The notes under the pieces were generated by a model. The model worked only from the letters and a program-made list of their open reading frames with translations, searched no databases and had not been told where the DNA came from. 32,494 nt of DNA. It comes from Clostridia bacterium. GTDB lineage: Bacteria > Bacillota > Clostridia > Oscillospirales > CAG-272. Positions 1 to 5,593 of this stretch are shown piece by piece. Positions within the stretch are counted from its first letter, which is position 1. Each line of letters opens with the position of its first letter. The DNA lies in the NCBI GenBank assembly GCA_017481495.1, contig JAFUPC010000011.1, forward strand, positions 122,711 through 155,204. Reading direction: 5' to 3'. Position numbers and translations under genes: made by a program.

Positions 1-913
1 ACAGCTGATGCCGCGGCTTGTCGGAGAACCGCACCACCTTGTCCTCAATGGACGGGCAGTAACGCGGGCCGACCCCGTGGATGACCCCGGAATACAGCGG
101 ACTGCGGTCAAGGTTTTCGCGGATGATGGTATGCGTGGTTTCGTTTGTATAAACGATGTGACACAAGGTCTTCGGGCGGGCGTCGTAGTCCGCCTGTGCG
201 GTACGCGTCGAAAACGGCTCCGCATCGTCCTCACCCGGCTGTTCTTCGAGCGCGGAATAATCAATGGACGATTTCAGCACGCGCGCCGGTGTGCCTGTTT
301 TGAACCGCATCACGCGGATGCCTTCGCGGACAAGCGCGGAGGTGAACTCCGTTGCCGGAAGCATTCCGTCGGGGCCGGAGGGAAACGCGACCTCGCCGAC
401 GATGACCCGTCCGCCGAGATACGTTCCCGCGCAGACAATCGCCGCTTTGACGTTCCAGACCGCACCGTATTTTGTCGTGACGGAATCAAGATGCCGCACG
501 CCGTTCTCATCCGCCGTGCAGTGGAAATCAACGACCTCCGCCTGGATAAGCGTCAGGTTCGGCGTTTTTTCAATCGTGTGCTTCATCAGCGTGCGGTACG
601 CCTGACGGTCGGCCTGCACGCGCTTGGAGTGTACCGCGGGGCCTTTGCCGAGATTCAGCGTGCGGCTCTGGATGGTGACTTTGTCCGCCGCGTAGCCCAT
701 TTCGCCGCCCAGCGCGTCGATTTCGTAAACGAGATGGCCTTTTCCCGTGCCGCCGATGGACGGATTGCACGGCATATTGCCGACAGCATCGAGATTGATG
801 GTGAAAAGAACGGTTTCAAGACCCAGCCGCGCACAGGCGAGTGCCGCCTCAATGCCCGCGTGCCCCGCACCGATGACCGCCACATCGGCGGTTCCTGCAT
901 TGTATGTGATCAT
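1..913 (-). CDS. mnmG: tRNA uridine-5-carboxymethylaminomethyl modification enzyme MnmG (5' part only)
   Basis: This reverse-strand frame runs off the left edge, so about 304 N-terminal residues are visible of the roughly 620 usual for MnmG. The protein begins MITYNAGTADVAVIGAGHAG, which carries the FAD-binding GAGHAG dinucleotide motif. Further on are the family blocks NMPCNPSIGGTGKGHL, MGYAADKVTIQSRTLN and GKGPAVHSKRVQADR, then GTYLGGRV and FKTGTPAR. MnmG works with MnmE in the cytosol to install the cmnm5 group on U34 of certain tRNAs, using FAD and a folate donor. The start at 913 is chosen because homology begins directly after it; the ribosome binding site in front is weak. mnmE is not visible in this window. 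The identification is very secure; only the C-terminal half is missing. Confidence 0.96.
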   Translation of the reverse strand, partial: MITYNAGTADVAVIGAGHAGIEAALACARLGLETVLFTINLDAVGNMPCNPSIGGTGKGHLVYEIDALGGEMGYAADKVTIQSRTLNLGKGPAVHSKRVQADRQAYRTLMKHTIEKTPNLTLIQAEVVDFHCTADENGVRHLDSVTTKYGAVWNVKAAIVCAGTYLGGRVIVGEVAFPSGPDGMLPATEFTSALVREGIRVMRFKTGTPARVLKSSIDYSALEEQPGEDDAEPFSTRTAQADYDARPKTLCHIVYTNETTHTIIRENLDRSPLYSGVIHGVGPRYCPSIEDKVVRFSDKPRHQL

Positions 914-1009
914 GGATGTTTTTGCTTTCTGTTGGAATTGGGGGATTATGTTTTGTTATTGATTATGGAAAATGAAAGATGACGGTTTGGGCAAGAAAAC
1001 AGGCAGAAC

Positions 1010-1050
1010 GGTTCGCACGAAAAACCTTCCGCAAGGGGAATGCTGTCAAC
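1010..1050. repeat. Composite intergenic repeat, left part (copy 1)
   Basis: This begins GGTTCGCACGA, continues AAACCTTCC and ends in GGGGAATGCTGTCAAC. The same order of blocks occurs at 21757-21795, and the first half recurs at 13594-13614. The terminal GTCAACTTAAG matches the end of the inverted-repeat element at 26535-26621. The MITE-like element at 1054-1152 is inserted at the TA inside that end. Confidence 0.6.
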
Positions 1051-1051
1051 T

Positions 1052-1154
1052 TAAGGGCGACGATGTTGCTTTTACAAGAAAACACAACGTAACAGGGAAG
1101 GCGCAGTCGCCTGTATGCCCGTCTTTCTATCATAACCGTTCAACGTCGCCCTTA
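1052..1154. mobile_element. MITE-like element, copy 1 (TA flanks, AGGGCGACG ends)
   Basis: The element proper is 1054-1152 (99 bp). Its left end AGGGCGACG (1054-1062) is the exact inverse of CGTCGCCCT (1144-1152), and TA occurs on both sides (1052-1053 and 1153-1154). A related copy lies at 12022-12119 with the internal block CGCCTGTATGCCCGTCTT in common. Size, terminal inverted repeats and TA duplication fit non-autonomous relatives of IS630/mariner elements, which duplicate TA. It has no coding capacity. The right TA plus the first element base supplies the TAA stop of the WG-repeat gene on the minus strand. Confidence 0.75.
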
Positions 1155-2846
1155 TTTCTCCATCATCCGATAAACCTCCCACCCCGTGGTGCTGTCAAAG
1201 ACAGCGATCATCCCGGCGGAGGGGGTGGAAACAGAATCGTAGACCTGCGGGAGAACCCAGCTGCCGGCGGTGTCGACAAGACCCATTTTGCCGCCCGTGT
1301 TGCCGACAACGATCAGACCGGAGAGGGACGGGGTCACATGGGAATACTGCGGCTGAACGATCCATGCGCCTTTGTAGTTCATGCATCCGTACAGACCTGT
1401 TTCGTTGTTCTGAAGTAACAGAATGCCGTCGGAGTAGGCGATGAGCGTGTAGCCCGTGGGAATGGGGAATTCTTTTCCCGCGGTGTCGTAGAGAACAGAG
1501 CGGTCATCCGCTTTGATATAATAGTAGGTCTGGTAGGTGACAAGATTTTCGCGGAAGCGCACGCGGGTCAGACCGTGGCTGAAATAGTACGTTCCAAGGG
1601 ATTCGATGCCGTTTGTGTCGGGCAGGGTGACTTCGTTGAACGTCGCAAAGGTCTCCGGCTCGTCGTAGTTGACGGAGTAGACGATCGTGCCTTTTTCGTT
1701 TAAGAAATACATCGCGTAATAGTCAAACGCCACCGCGTACCCGTCGTGGAAATTGTAGGCGCGCTGGAAGCGCGGATAGACGACGATCTCGCCGGTTTTT
1801 TCGTTTTTGTATCCCCAGTTGTAGCCGTTGGAATAGCGCACGATGTCGCAGTCGCTCTCGCCGTAATCCAGGGGAGAATCAAACGACAGACCGACGTCGG
1901 ACTCCGCGTGCGGATTTTCGTCCGTGTAGTCGCTTTTGACCCATTTGCCGTCGGCGGAGAGCGTGTAGTAGGTGAGGACTTCGACTTCTTTTGTCACAGT
2001 CTCCTCTTCATAGTACCCGCTTTCCTCCATGCGCCCGGTGAATTCGTTGGCAACGAGGATCGGAATGGGTTCTTCGCGTTTTTCTGTTGAGACCGAGGCA
2101 AAGAGGGCATTTCCGTCGCGGTCGCGCAGCTCGGTCAGGCGGAAAACGCTTTCGTCATAGTCGGAAAGCACCGTCGTTCCGTCGGATTTGAGCAGGGACA
2201 GCTTGCCGCCCACGTCGCGGATGAGATAGCCGTTGCGCAGAAGCACTGCCGGACGGTCGACCGTTTCCGTCGTTTCTTCCGTTACGATACAGCCGCGCTC
2301 GTACTCCGTCGTCACGGTCGTGCGGGCATCGTAGACAGAATAGGAATATTTCGTCCCGAGTCCCTGCATCCCCGTGTTGGCTAGGATCGTCTTTCCCGCT
2401 TTGTAGATGCCGGAGGCGAAATACTGATAGCCTGCGGACAGCGCCGCTTTTGTCGTTTTCAGAGAAGTGGAGACCGTCTTCGCGGTCTGCTTTTCGGGTT
2501 TCTGTATTTCAGAGGAACTGTCGGGCGTGTTCTGTGCATCGGAAATGGAACCGGTGTCTGTCGGATCGGGTGCTTCCGTTTCCCCGGGTTCCGCCGTGTC
2601 GGAGGACGGTGCTTCCGTCACAGGCGCGGTTTCTTCCGTTTCCGCAGAAGCAGTATCCGCCGGAAGGTTTTTCTGTGGAACACGTTCCGGTTTTATCGGA
2701 ACACGTTCGATAAACGTGAAATCAAAATATCCCTGCATATAACACACCGCACCGCCGACGATCGCCAGCATAAAGGCAAGCGACAGCACGCGCACGGCAC
2801 TTGTTTTCAGTGTCCGGAGAATCCGTTTTTTCATAGATCTGCTCAT
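1152..2846 (-). CDS. Membrane-anchored WG-repeat protein
   Basis: This is a 564-residue protein. It has a basic N-terminus, one hydrophobic segment at about residues 18-37 and a Ser/Thr/Glu/Pro-rich linker at about 55-115. The long C-terminal region contains WG-type (KWG) repeats. Recognisable units include NWGYKNEKTGEIVVYPRF, YGCMNYKGAWIVQPQYS and KMGLVDTAGSWVLPQVYDS. WG repeats probably form a beta-rich, propeller-like extracytoplasmic surface, but no enzymatic role is established. The gene starts 26 nt after the rlmH stop and probably shares its transcript. Two starts are possible: ATG 2846 with GGAAAG only 2 nt away, or ATG 2834 (MKKRILRTL). The stop codon is formed by the end of the MITE-like element, so the native C-terminus may differ slightly. 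Family assignment is good; function is unknown. Confidence 0.85.
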   Translation of the reverse strand: MSRSMKKRILRTLKTSAVRVLSLAFMLAIVGGAVCYMQGYFDFTFIERVPIKPERVPQKNLPADTASAETEETAPVTEAPSSDTAEPGETEAPDPTDTGSISDAQNTPDSSSEIQKPEKQTAKTVSTSLKTTKAALSAGYQYFASGIYKAGKTILANTGMQGLGTKYSYSVYDARTTVTTEYERGCIVTEETTETVDRPAVLLRNGYLIRDVGGKLSLLKSDGTTVLSDYDESVFRLTELRDRDGNALFASVSTEKREEPIPILVANEFTGRMEESGYYEEETVTKEVEVLTYYTLSADGKWVKSDYTDENPHAESDVGLSFDSPLDYGESDCDIVRYSNGYNWGYKNEKTGEIVVYPRFQRAYNFHDGYAVAFDYYAMYFLNEKGTIVYSVNYDEPETFATFNEVTLPDTNGIESLGTYYFSHGLTRVRFRENLVTYQTYYYIKADDRSVLYDTAGKEFPIPTGYTLIAYSDGILLLQNNETGLYGCMNYKGAWIVQPQYSHVTPSLSGLIVVGNTGGKMGLVDTAGSWVLPQVYDSVSTPSAGMIAVFDSTTGWEVYRMMEK

Positions 2847-2872
2847 AACTTTCCGTAATATTCTGTAATATT

Positions 2873-3355
2873 TTATTTGTGATATTTCCCGCCCGAGAGA
2901 ATGTTCATCGCGCGGTAGAGCTGTTCACAGAGAATGACCCGCATCAGCTGGTGCGGGAAGGTCATCGGAGAAAACGAGAGCCGCCAGTCGGCACGCGCTT
3001 TGACCGCATCGGACAGCCCGTCCGAGCCGCCGATGATGAAAACGATGTCCGAATATCCGTCCACGGAAACGGTGTCGATCTTCTGCGCAAATGCTTCCGA
3101 GGAGCACGGCTTGCCCTCAATGCACAGCGCGCAGACATACGCCCGCCGCGGGATCGCATCGAGAATGCGTTCGCCCTCTTTCTCCACCGCCGCACGCAGA
3201 AGTGCCGCTGACGGATTGTCGGGCAGATGCTCCTCGCGGCATTCCGTGATGTTCACACGGGCATAGGCGGAGAGCCGTTTTACATATTCCTTGATGGCGT
3301 CGGCAAGATATTTTTCCTTGATCGTCCCGACACAGAGAACGGTGATGGTCAGCAT
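2873..3355 (-). CDS. rlmH: 23S rRNA (pseudouridine1915-N3)-methyltransferase RlmH
   Basis: This 160-residue SPOUT-class methyltransferase has the normal RlmH length. It methylates pseudouridine 1915 in helix 69 of 23S rRNA on assembled 70S ribosomes, using S-adenosylmethionine. The sequence opens MLTITVLCVGTIKEKYL. It carries the SAM-binding knot FIIGGSDGLSDAV and the family C-terminus MTFPHQLMRVILCEQLYRA followed by GGKYHK. The start at 3355 fits that opening and has GGAAGA just upstream; the longer open frame to 3433 would add 26 residues with no family counterpart. The gene leads a probable operon with the WG-repeat gene. Its promoter lies at 3491-3519, giving a leader of about 128 nt that contains a perfect 12-bp inverted repeat. 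Confidence 0.96.
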   Translation of the reverse strand: MLTITVLCVGTIKEKYLADAIKEYVKRLSAYARVNITECREEHLPDNPSAALLRAAVEKEGERILDAIPRRAYVCALCIEGKPCSSEAFAQKIDTVSVDGYSDIVFIIGGSDGLSDAVKARADWRLSFSPMTFPHQLMRVILCEQLYRAMNILSGGKYHK

Positions 3356-3388
3356 CCGGGTCTTCCTTTTTTCATTTATAACAGATTT

Positions 3389-3466
3389 GTTCGATAACCT
3401 CGATCTGACCGGGATAATACCAATAAAATACACACGATTTTAATGGATGGTGACAGGTTATCGAAC
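3389..3466. repeat. Perfect 12-bp inverted repeat in the rlmH leader
   Basis: GTTCGATAACCT at 3389-3400 and AGGTTATCGAAC at 3455-3466 are exact inverses separated by 54 nt. On the minus strand GAT/ATC pairing resumes just outside the arms after two mismatches. Both arms lie in the rlmH 5' leader, so they could form a long RNA stem, or they could be two half-sites for a protein, or the ends of a 78-bp mini-element. Confidence 0.7.
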
Positions 3467-3490
3467 CCATCTATTGAACCTTATTATAAT

Positions 3491-3519
3491 AGTATACACG
3501 CTTTGCGCGTTTTTGTCAA
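3491..3519 (-). promoter_or_regulatory. Sigma-A-type promoter for rlmH and the WG-repeat gene
   Basis: On the minus strand there is a consensus TTGACA (-35, 3514-3519), a 17-nt spacer and TATACT (-10, 3491-3496). Transcription should begin near 3484, upstream of the inverted repeat in the leader. Confidence 0.8.
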
Positions 3520-3603
3520 GGGAAAATGGGCATCGAGATGTAAACAATTCAGAAATTCTTCACAGCGGGGTCTGCACTCCGCAAATAATTTTGGCGAAAG
3601 CCG

Positions 3604-3630
3604 AAAAAAGCCCCCGCATACCATGCGGGG
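3604..3630 (-). terminator. Intrinsic terminator after the tRNA pair
   Basis: On the minus strand, CCCCGCAT, the loop GGT and ATGCGGGG form an 8-bp stem followed by GCTTTTTT. It lies 15 nt past the 3' CCA of tRNA-Glu. Confidence 0.85.
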
Positions 3631-3644
3631 ACTCTCCACTTCAA

Positions 3645-3719
3645 TGGTGACCCGTAGCAGAATCGAACTGCTGATACCGCCGTGAAAGGGCGGTGTCTTA
3701 ACCGCTTGACCAACGGGCC
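3645..3719 (-). tRNA. tRNA-Glu (anticodon TTC)
   Basis: The minus strand begins GGCCCGTTGGTCAAGCGGTT and ends ACGGGTCACCA. The 7-bp acceptor stem pairs with one G-T. The anticodon loop CTTTCAC carries TTC, and the T-loop GTTCGATTC is normal. CCA is encoded. The length is 75 nt. Confidence 0.96.
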
Positions 3720-3726
3720 GAAAATA

Positions 3727-3765
3727 CTGTACGGAATCTTCGGTTTCCATTCTGAAACCGTACAG
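3727..3765 (-). other. Alternative hairpins between the two tRNAs
   Basis: CTGTACGG (3727-3734) pairs with CCGTACAG (3758-3765), while CGGTTTC (3741-3747) pairs with GAAACCG (3754-3760). The two stems share CCG at 3758-3760, so they form either one 12-bp stem with a 9-nt bulge or two competing stems. A role in separating the tRNAs is only an inference. Confidence 0.5.
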
Positions 3766-3766
3766 C

Positions 3767-3843
3767 TGGTAGCGGAAGTTGGACTTGAACCCACGACCTA
3801 TCGGGTATGAACCGATTGCTCTAGCCAGCTGAGCTATTCCGCC
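3767..3843 (-). tRNA. tRNA-Met (anticodon CAT, elongator type)
   Basis: The minus strand begins GGCGGAATAGCTCAGCTGGC and ends TTCCGCTACCA. The anticodon loop GTTCATACC carries CAT, the T-loop is GTTCAAGTC, and CCA is encoded. Length is 77 nt. The acceptor stem is fully paired with G-T at position 1-72, which argues against an initiator tRNA. A tRNA-Ile2 that is later modified at C34 cannot be fully excluded by eye. Confidence 0.93.
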
Positions 3844-3879
3844 GACGTACGAGAGAGATTGTTTCTCGTTTTCCCAATT

Positions 3880-3908
3880 ATTATACCATATTTTCTCCCG
3901 TTTGTCAA
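3880..3908 (-). promoter_or_regulatory. Promoter of the tRNA-Met/tRNA-Glu unit
   Basis: On the minus strand there are exact consensus hexamers TTGACA (3903-3908) and TATAAT (3880-3885) with a 17-nt spacer ending in TGG. This perfect spacing and sequence suit a stable-RNA unit. Confidence 0.88.
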
Positions 3909-3962
3909 GAGAAAATTCAAAATTTCCGCAAAAAATATTTCGACGGGATTTTGGAAATCCCC

Positions 3963-3991
3963 TTGACAAAACGGTGATCATGTGGTATAAT
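3963..3991 (+). promoter_or_regulatory. Promoter of the rpsF-ssb-rpsR operon
   Basis: TTGACA (3963-3968), a 17-nt spacer ending in TGG and TATAAT (3986-3991) give a full consensus promoter. It is divergent from the tRNA promoter 55 bp away. Confidence 0.9.
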
Positions 3992-3997
3992 AATATA

Positions 3998-4064
3998 GTA
4001 TATGGAATCCCATATACAATCCTTTCGGGATGAGACACATCCCGACATAAGTCCACAAGGAGGT
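3998..4064 (+). promoter_or_regulatory. Structured rpsF leader with Shine-Dalgarno
   Basis: Two hairpins lie between the promoter and rpsF: TATATGG with CCATATA (about 3999-4017), and TCGGGATG with CATCCCGA (4025-4032 and 4038-4045, 5-nt loop). AAGGAGGT (4057-4064) follows 9 nt before the ATG. In many bacteria the rpsF leader binds S6:S18 to repress its own translation; this leader is placed to do so, but I cannot confirm the specific motif by eye. Confidence 0.6.
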
Positions 4065-4073
4065 GCAAATCGC

Positions 4074-4367
4074 ATGGAAAAGAAATTTGGTTCCTACGAA
4101 ACAATGTTTATCGTCAATCCCCAGCTCACCGAAGATGACACCAAGGCTGTCGTCGAGAAGTTCACGAAGCTGATGGCGGATAACGGTGAAGTCGAGGCAG
4201 TCAATGAATGGGGCAAGCGCAGACTCGCATACCCGATCAACGACCTGAACGAAGGTTACTATGTTCTTGTCAACCACAAGGCAGACACCCAGTTCATCGC
4301 CGAGCTGACCCGTCTTTTCAACATCAACGACAACATCATGCGTGCCATGACGACTGTCAGACACTGA
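4074..4367 (+). CDS. rpsF: 30S ribosomal protein S6
   Basis: This 97-residue protein starts MEKKFGSYETMFIVNP and carries the S6 family blocks EAVNEWGKRRLAYPIND and GYYVLVNHKAD. It folds as a ferredoxin-like domain and pairs with S18 on the platform of the 30S subunit. The start at 4074 follows AAGGAGGT with ideal spacing; the in-frame ATG at 4002 lies inside the structured leader and is rejected. The gene heads the rpsF-ssb-rpsR operon, the classic order in Firmicutes, with 16 nt to ssb. Identification is certain. Confidence 0.98.
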   Translation: MEKKFGSYETMFIVNPQLTEDDTKAVVEKFTKLMADNGEVEAVNEWGKRRLAYPINDLNEGYYVLVNHKADTQFIAELTRLFNINDNIMRAMTTVRH

Positions 4368-4383
4368 TAACAGAGGTGTTGTT

Positions 4384-4866
4384 ATGCCCAGTCTGAACAA
4401 GGTCATCCTGATGGGCAACATGGTTGCCGAGCCGGAACTCAAGCAGACACCCTCCGGGGTCGCCGTATGCTCGTTCCGCATCGGTGTCCAGAGACGCTTC
4501 AAGGATGCAAACGGTACTTACGCATCGGATTTCATCAACATCGTTGCATGGAGACAGCAGGCGGAATTTGTCGCAAGATATTTCCACAAGGGAAGCTCCA
4601 TCATCGTTGTCGGCTCCATCCAGTCGCGTGACTATACCGACCAGCAGGGAAACAAGCGTTATGTGACCGAAGTGGTCGCAGACGAATGCTCTTTCGGCTC
4701 CGCCAAAGGTGACGGAACCGGTGCCGCTCCCGCCTTTGCAGGCACGGGCGATGCGGGTCAGACCCCGTACTACGCACCGCAGAGCGCTCCCGCAGCCGCA
4801 CCTGCCCAGCAGCCCGCGGCTCCCAAATTTGAAGACATCGGCGGCGATGAAGATCTCCCGTTCTGA
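4384..4866 (+). CDS. ssb: Single-stranded DNA-binding protein
   Basis: This 160-residue SSB has an N-terminal OB-fold (about 1-108), recognisable from MPSLNKVILMGNMVAEPEL, FINIVAWRQQAEFVARYF and GSIQSRDYTDQQGNKRYV. A Gly/Ala/Pro-rich disordered linker follows, then the acidic tip DEDLPF that recruits replication and repair partners. It binds and protects single-stranded DNA as a tetramer. It lies between the two ribosomal protein genes, as usual in this phylum, and is likely translated from the same message. The Ala/Pro-rich linker is somewhat more repetitive than average. Confidence 0.98.
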   Translation: MPSLNKVILMGNMVAEPELKQTPSGVAVCSFRIGVQRRFKDANGTYASDFINIVAWRQQAEFVARYFHKGSSIIVVGSIQSRDYTDQQGNKRYVTEVVADECSFGSAKGDGTGAAPAFAGTGDAGQTPYYAPQSAPAAAPAQQPAAPKFEDIGGDEDLPF

Positions 4867-4907
4867 TGCGCTTCTCTCAACTGATCTGACGAAAGGAATG
4901 AAAAACA

Positions 4908-5231
4908 TTGGATAACGCAAAGGAAATCAAGACCACTGCTCCGGCAGCTGAAGCAGCAGCTCCCGCAGCCAAGGAACAGAGAGAACCCGCAGCCAAGCCC
5001 GCTTACCGCAGCCAGCCCCGCGGCAAGAGAAGAAAGGTCTGCCAGTTCTGCGCTGAAAAGATCGAGCATGTCGACTACAAGGACATCGCAAGACTGAGAA
5101 AGTATATCTCCGAACGCGCAAAGATTCTCCCCAGAAGAATCACCGGTACCTGCGCAATGCATCAGAGACAGCTCACCGATGCTGTCAAACGCGCGCGTAT
5201 TGTTGCACTGCTTCCCTACATCAGCGATTAA
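4908..5231 (+). CDS. rpsR: 30S ribosomal protein S18 (TTG start, N-terminal extension)
   Basis: This is a 107-residue S18, longer than the usual 75-90 because of an Ala/Pro/Lys-rich N-terminal extension (about residues 1-38). The conserved core follows: [37 protein letters not shown] and [12 protein letters not shown]. The CxxC pair and later Cys/His suggest a zinc-binding form. The start is TTG at 4908, preceded by GAAAGGA. An ATG at 4898 is out of frame and stops after five codons. S18 binds next to S6 and probably shares its regulation. The last two codons and the stop lie inside a 24-bp tandem duplication. Confidence 0.95.
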   Translation: MDNAKEIKTTAPAAEAAAPAAKEQREPAAKPAYRSQPRGKRRKVCQFCAEKIEHVDYKDIARLRKYISERAKILPRRITGTCAMHQRQLTDAVKRARIVALLPYISD

Positions 5232-5268
5232 GCTGATGTATGACTCAGCGATTAAGCTGATGTATGAA
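5221..5268 (+). repeat. 24-bp tandem duplication spanning the rpsR stop
   Basis: Two adjacent 24-bp units (5221-5244 and 5245-5268) differ only at the last base. Each contains CAGCGATTAAGCTG, so the rpsR stop context is duplicated. Within each unit TCAGC and GCTGA flank the stop as a small palindrome. Confidence 0.9.
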
Positions 5269-5292
5269 ACAGTATTTTGACTGATGAAATTG

Positions 5293-5330
5293 CCGCCTGC
5301 GGTTATGCCGCAGGCGGTGTTTTGTTTTTT
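5293..5330 (+). terminator. Terminator of the rpsF operon
   Basis: CCGCCTGCGG (5293-5302) and CCGCAGGCGG (5308-5317) form a perfect 10-bp stem with a 5-nt loop. It is followed by TGTTTTGTTTTTT. Confidence 0.93.
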
Positions 5331-5593
5331 GGAATCACCTGACGGTGCGCAGAAAAGTCCTTCTCCGGGAGGGGATGGGGAGCCCGACGGCGCAATATCC
5401 GCTGTAATGCTGTGGGTACTCCCGCAGTAACATCATATGGCTTCTGTTCCTGAATCCATGGAAAGCATAAAGCTTTACGCACCGCGATTTCAGTATCCTT
5501 GCAAGGAAACGAACATCCCGCGACCGCGAACGGGCGCCACGTTCTCTCCCGCGCGAGAGAATATGGAAACGAGCGCGCTAATCGCTCCGCACG
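5331..5593. other. Noncoding gap with degenerate palindromes
   Basis: No credible gene is seen between the rpsF-operon terminator and the purA stop. The stretch holds short inverted repeats, including CTGTGGGTACTCCCGCAG (5410-5427), which resembles CTGTCGGTGCTCCCGCAG near 21730. A GCGAGAGA/TCTCTCCCGC region lies at about 5543-5560. The content looks like decayed intergenic repeat material. Confidence 0.45.

Noticed and set aside
8..982. Long plus-strand open frame at the left edge
   Set aside because: It is the antisense shadow of mnmG, whose protein is unmistakable on the minus strand.
3443..4104. Several short open frames around 3.4-4.1 kb
   Set aside because: They cross two well-formed tRNA genes, their promoter and terminator.
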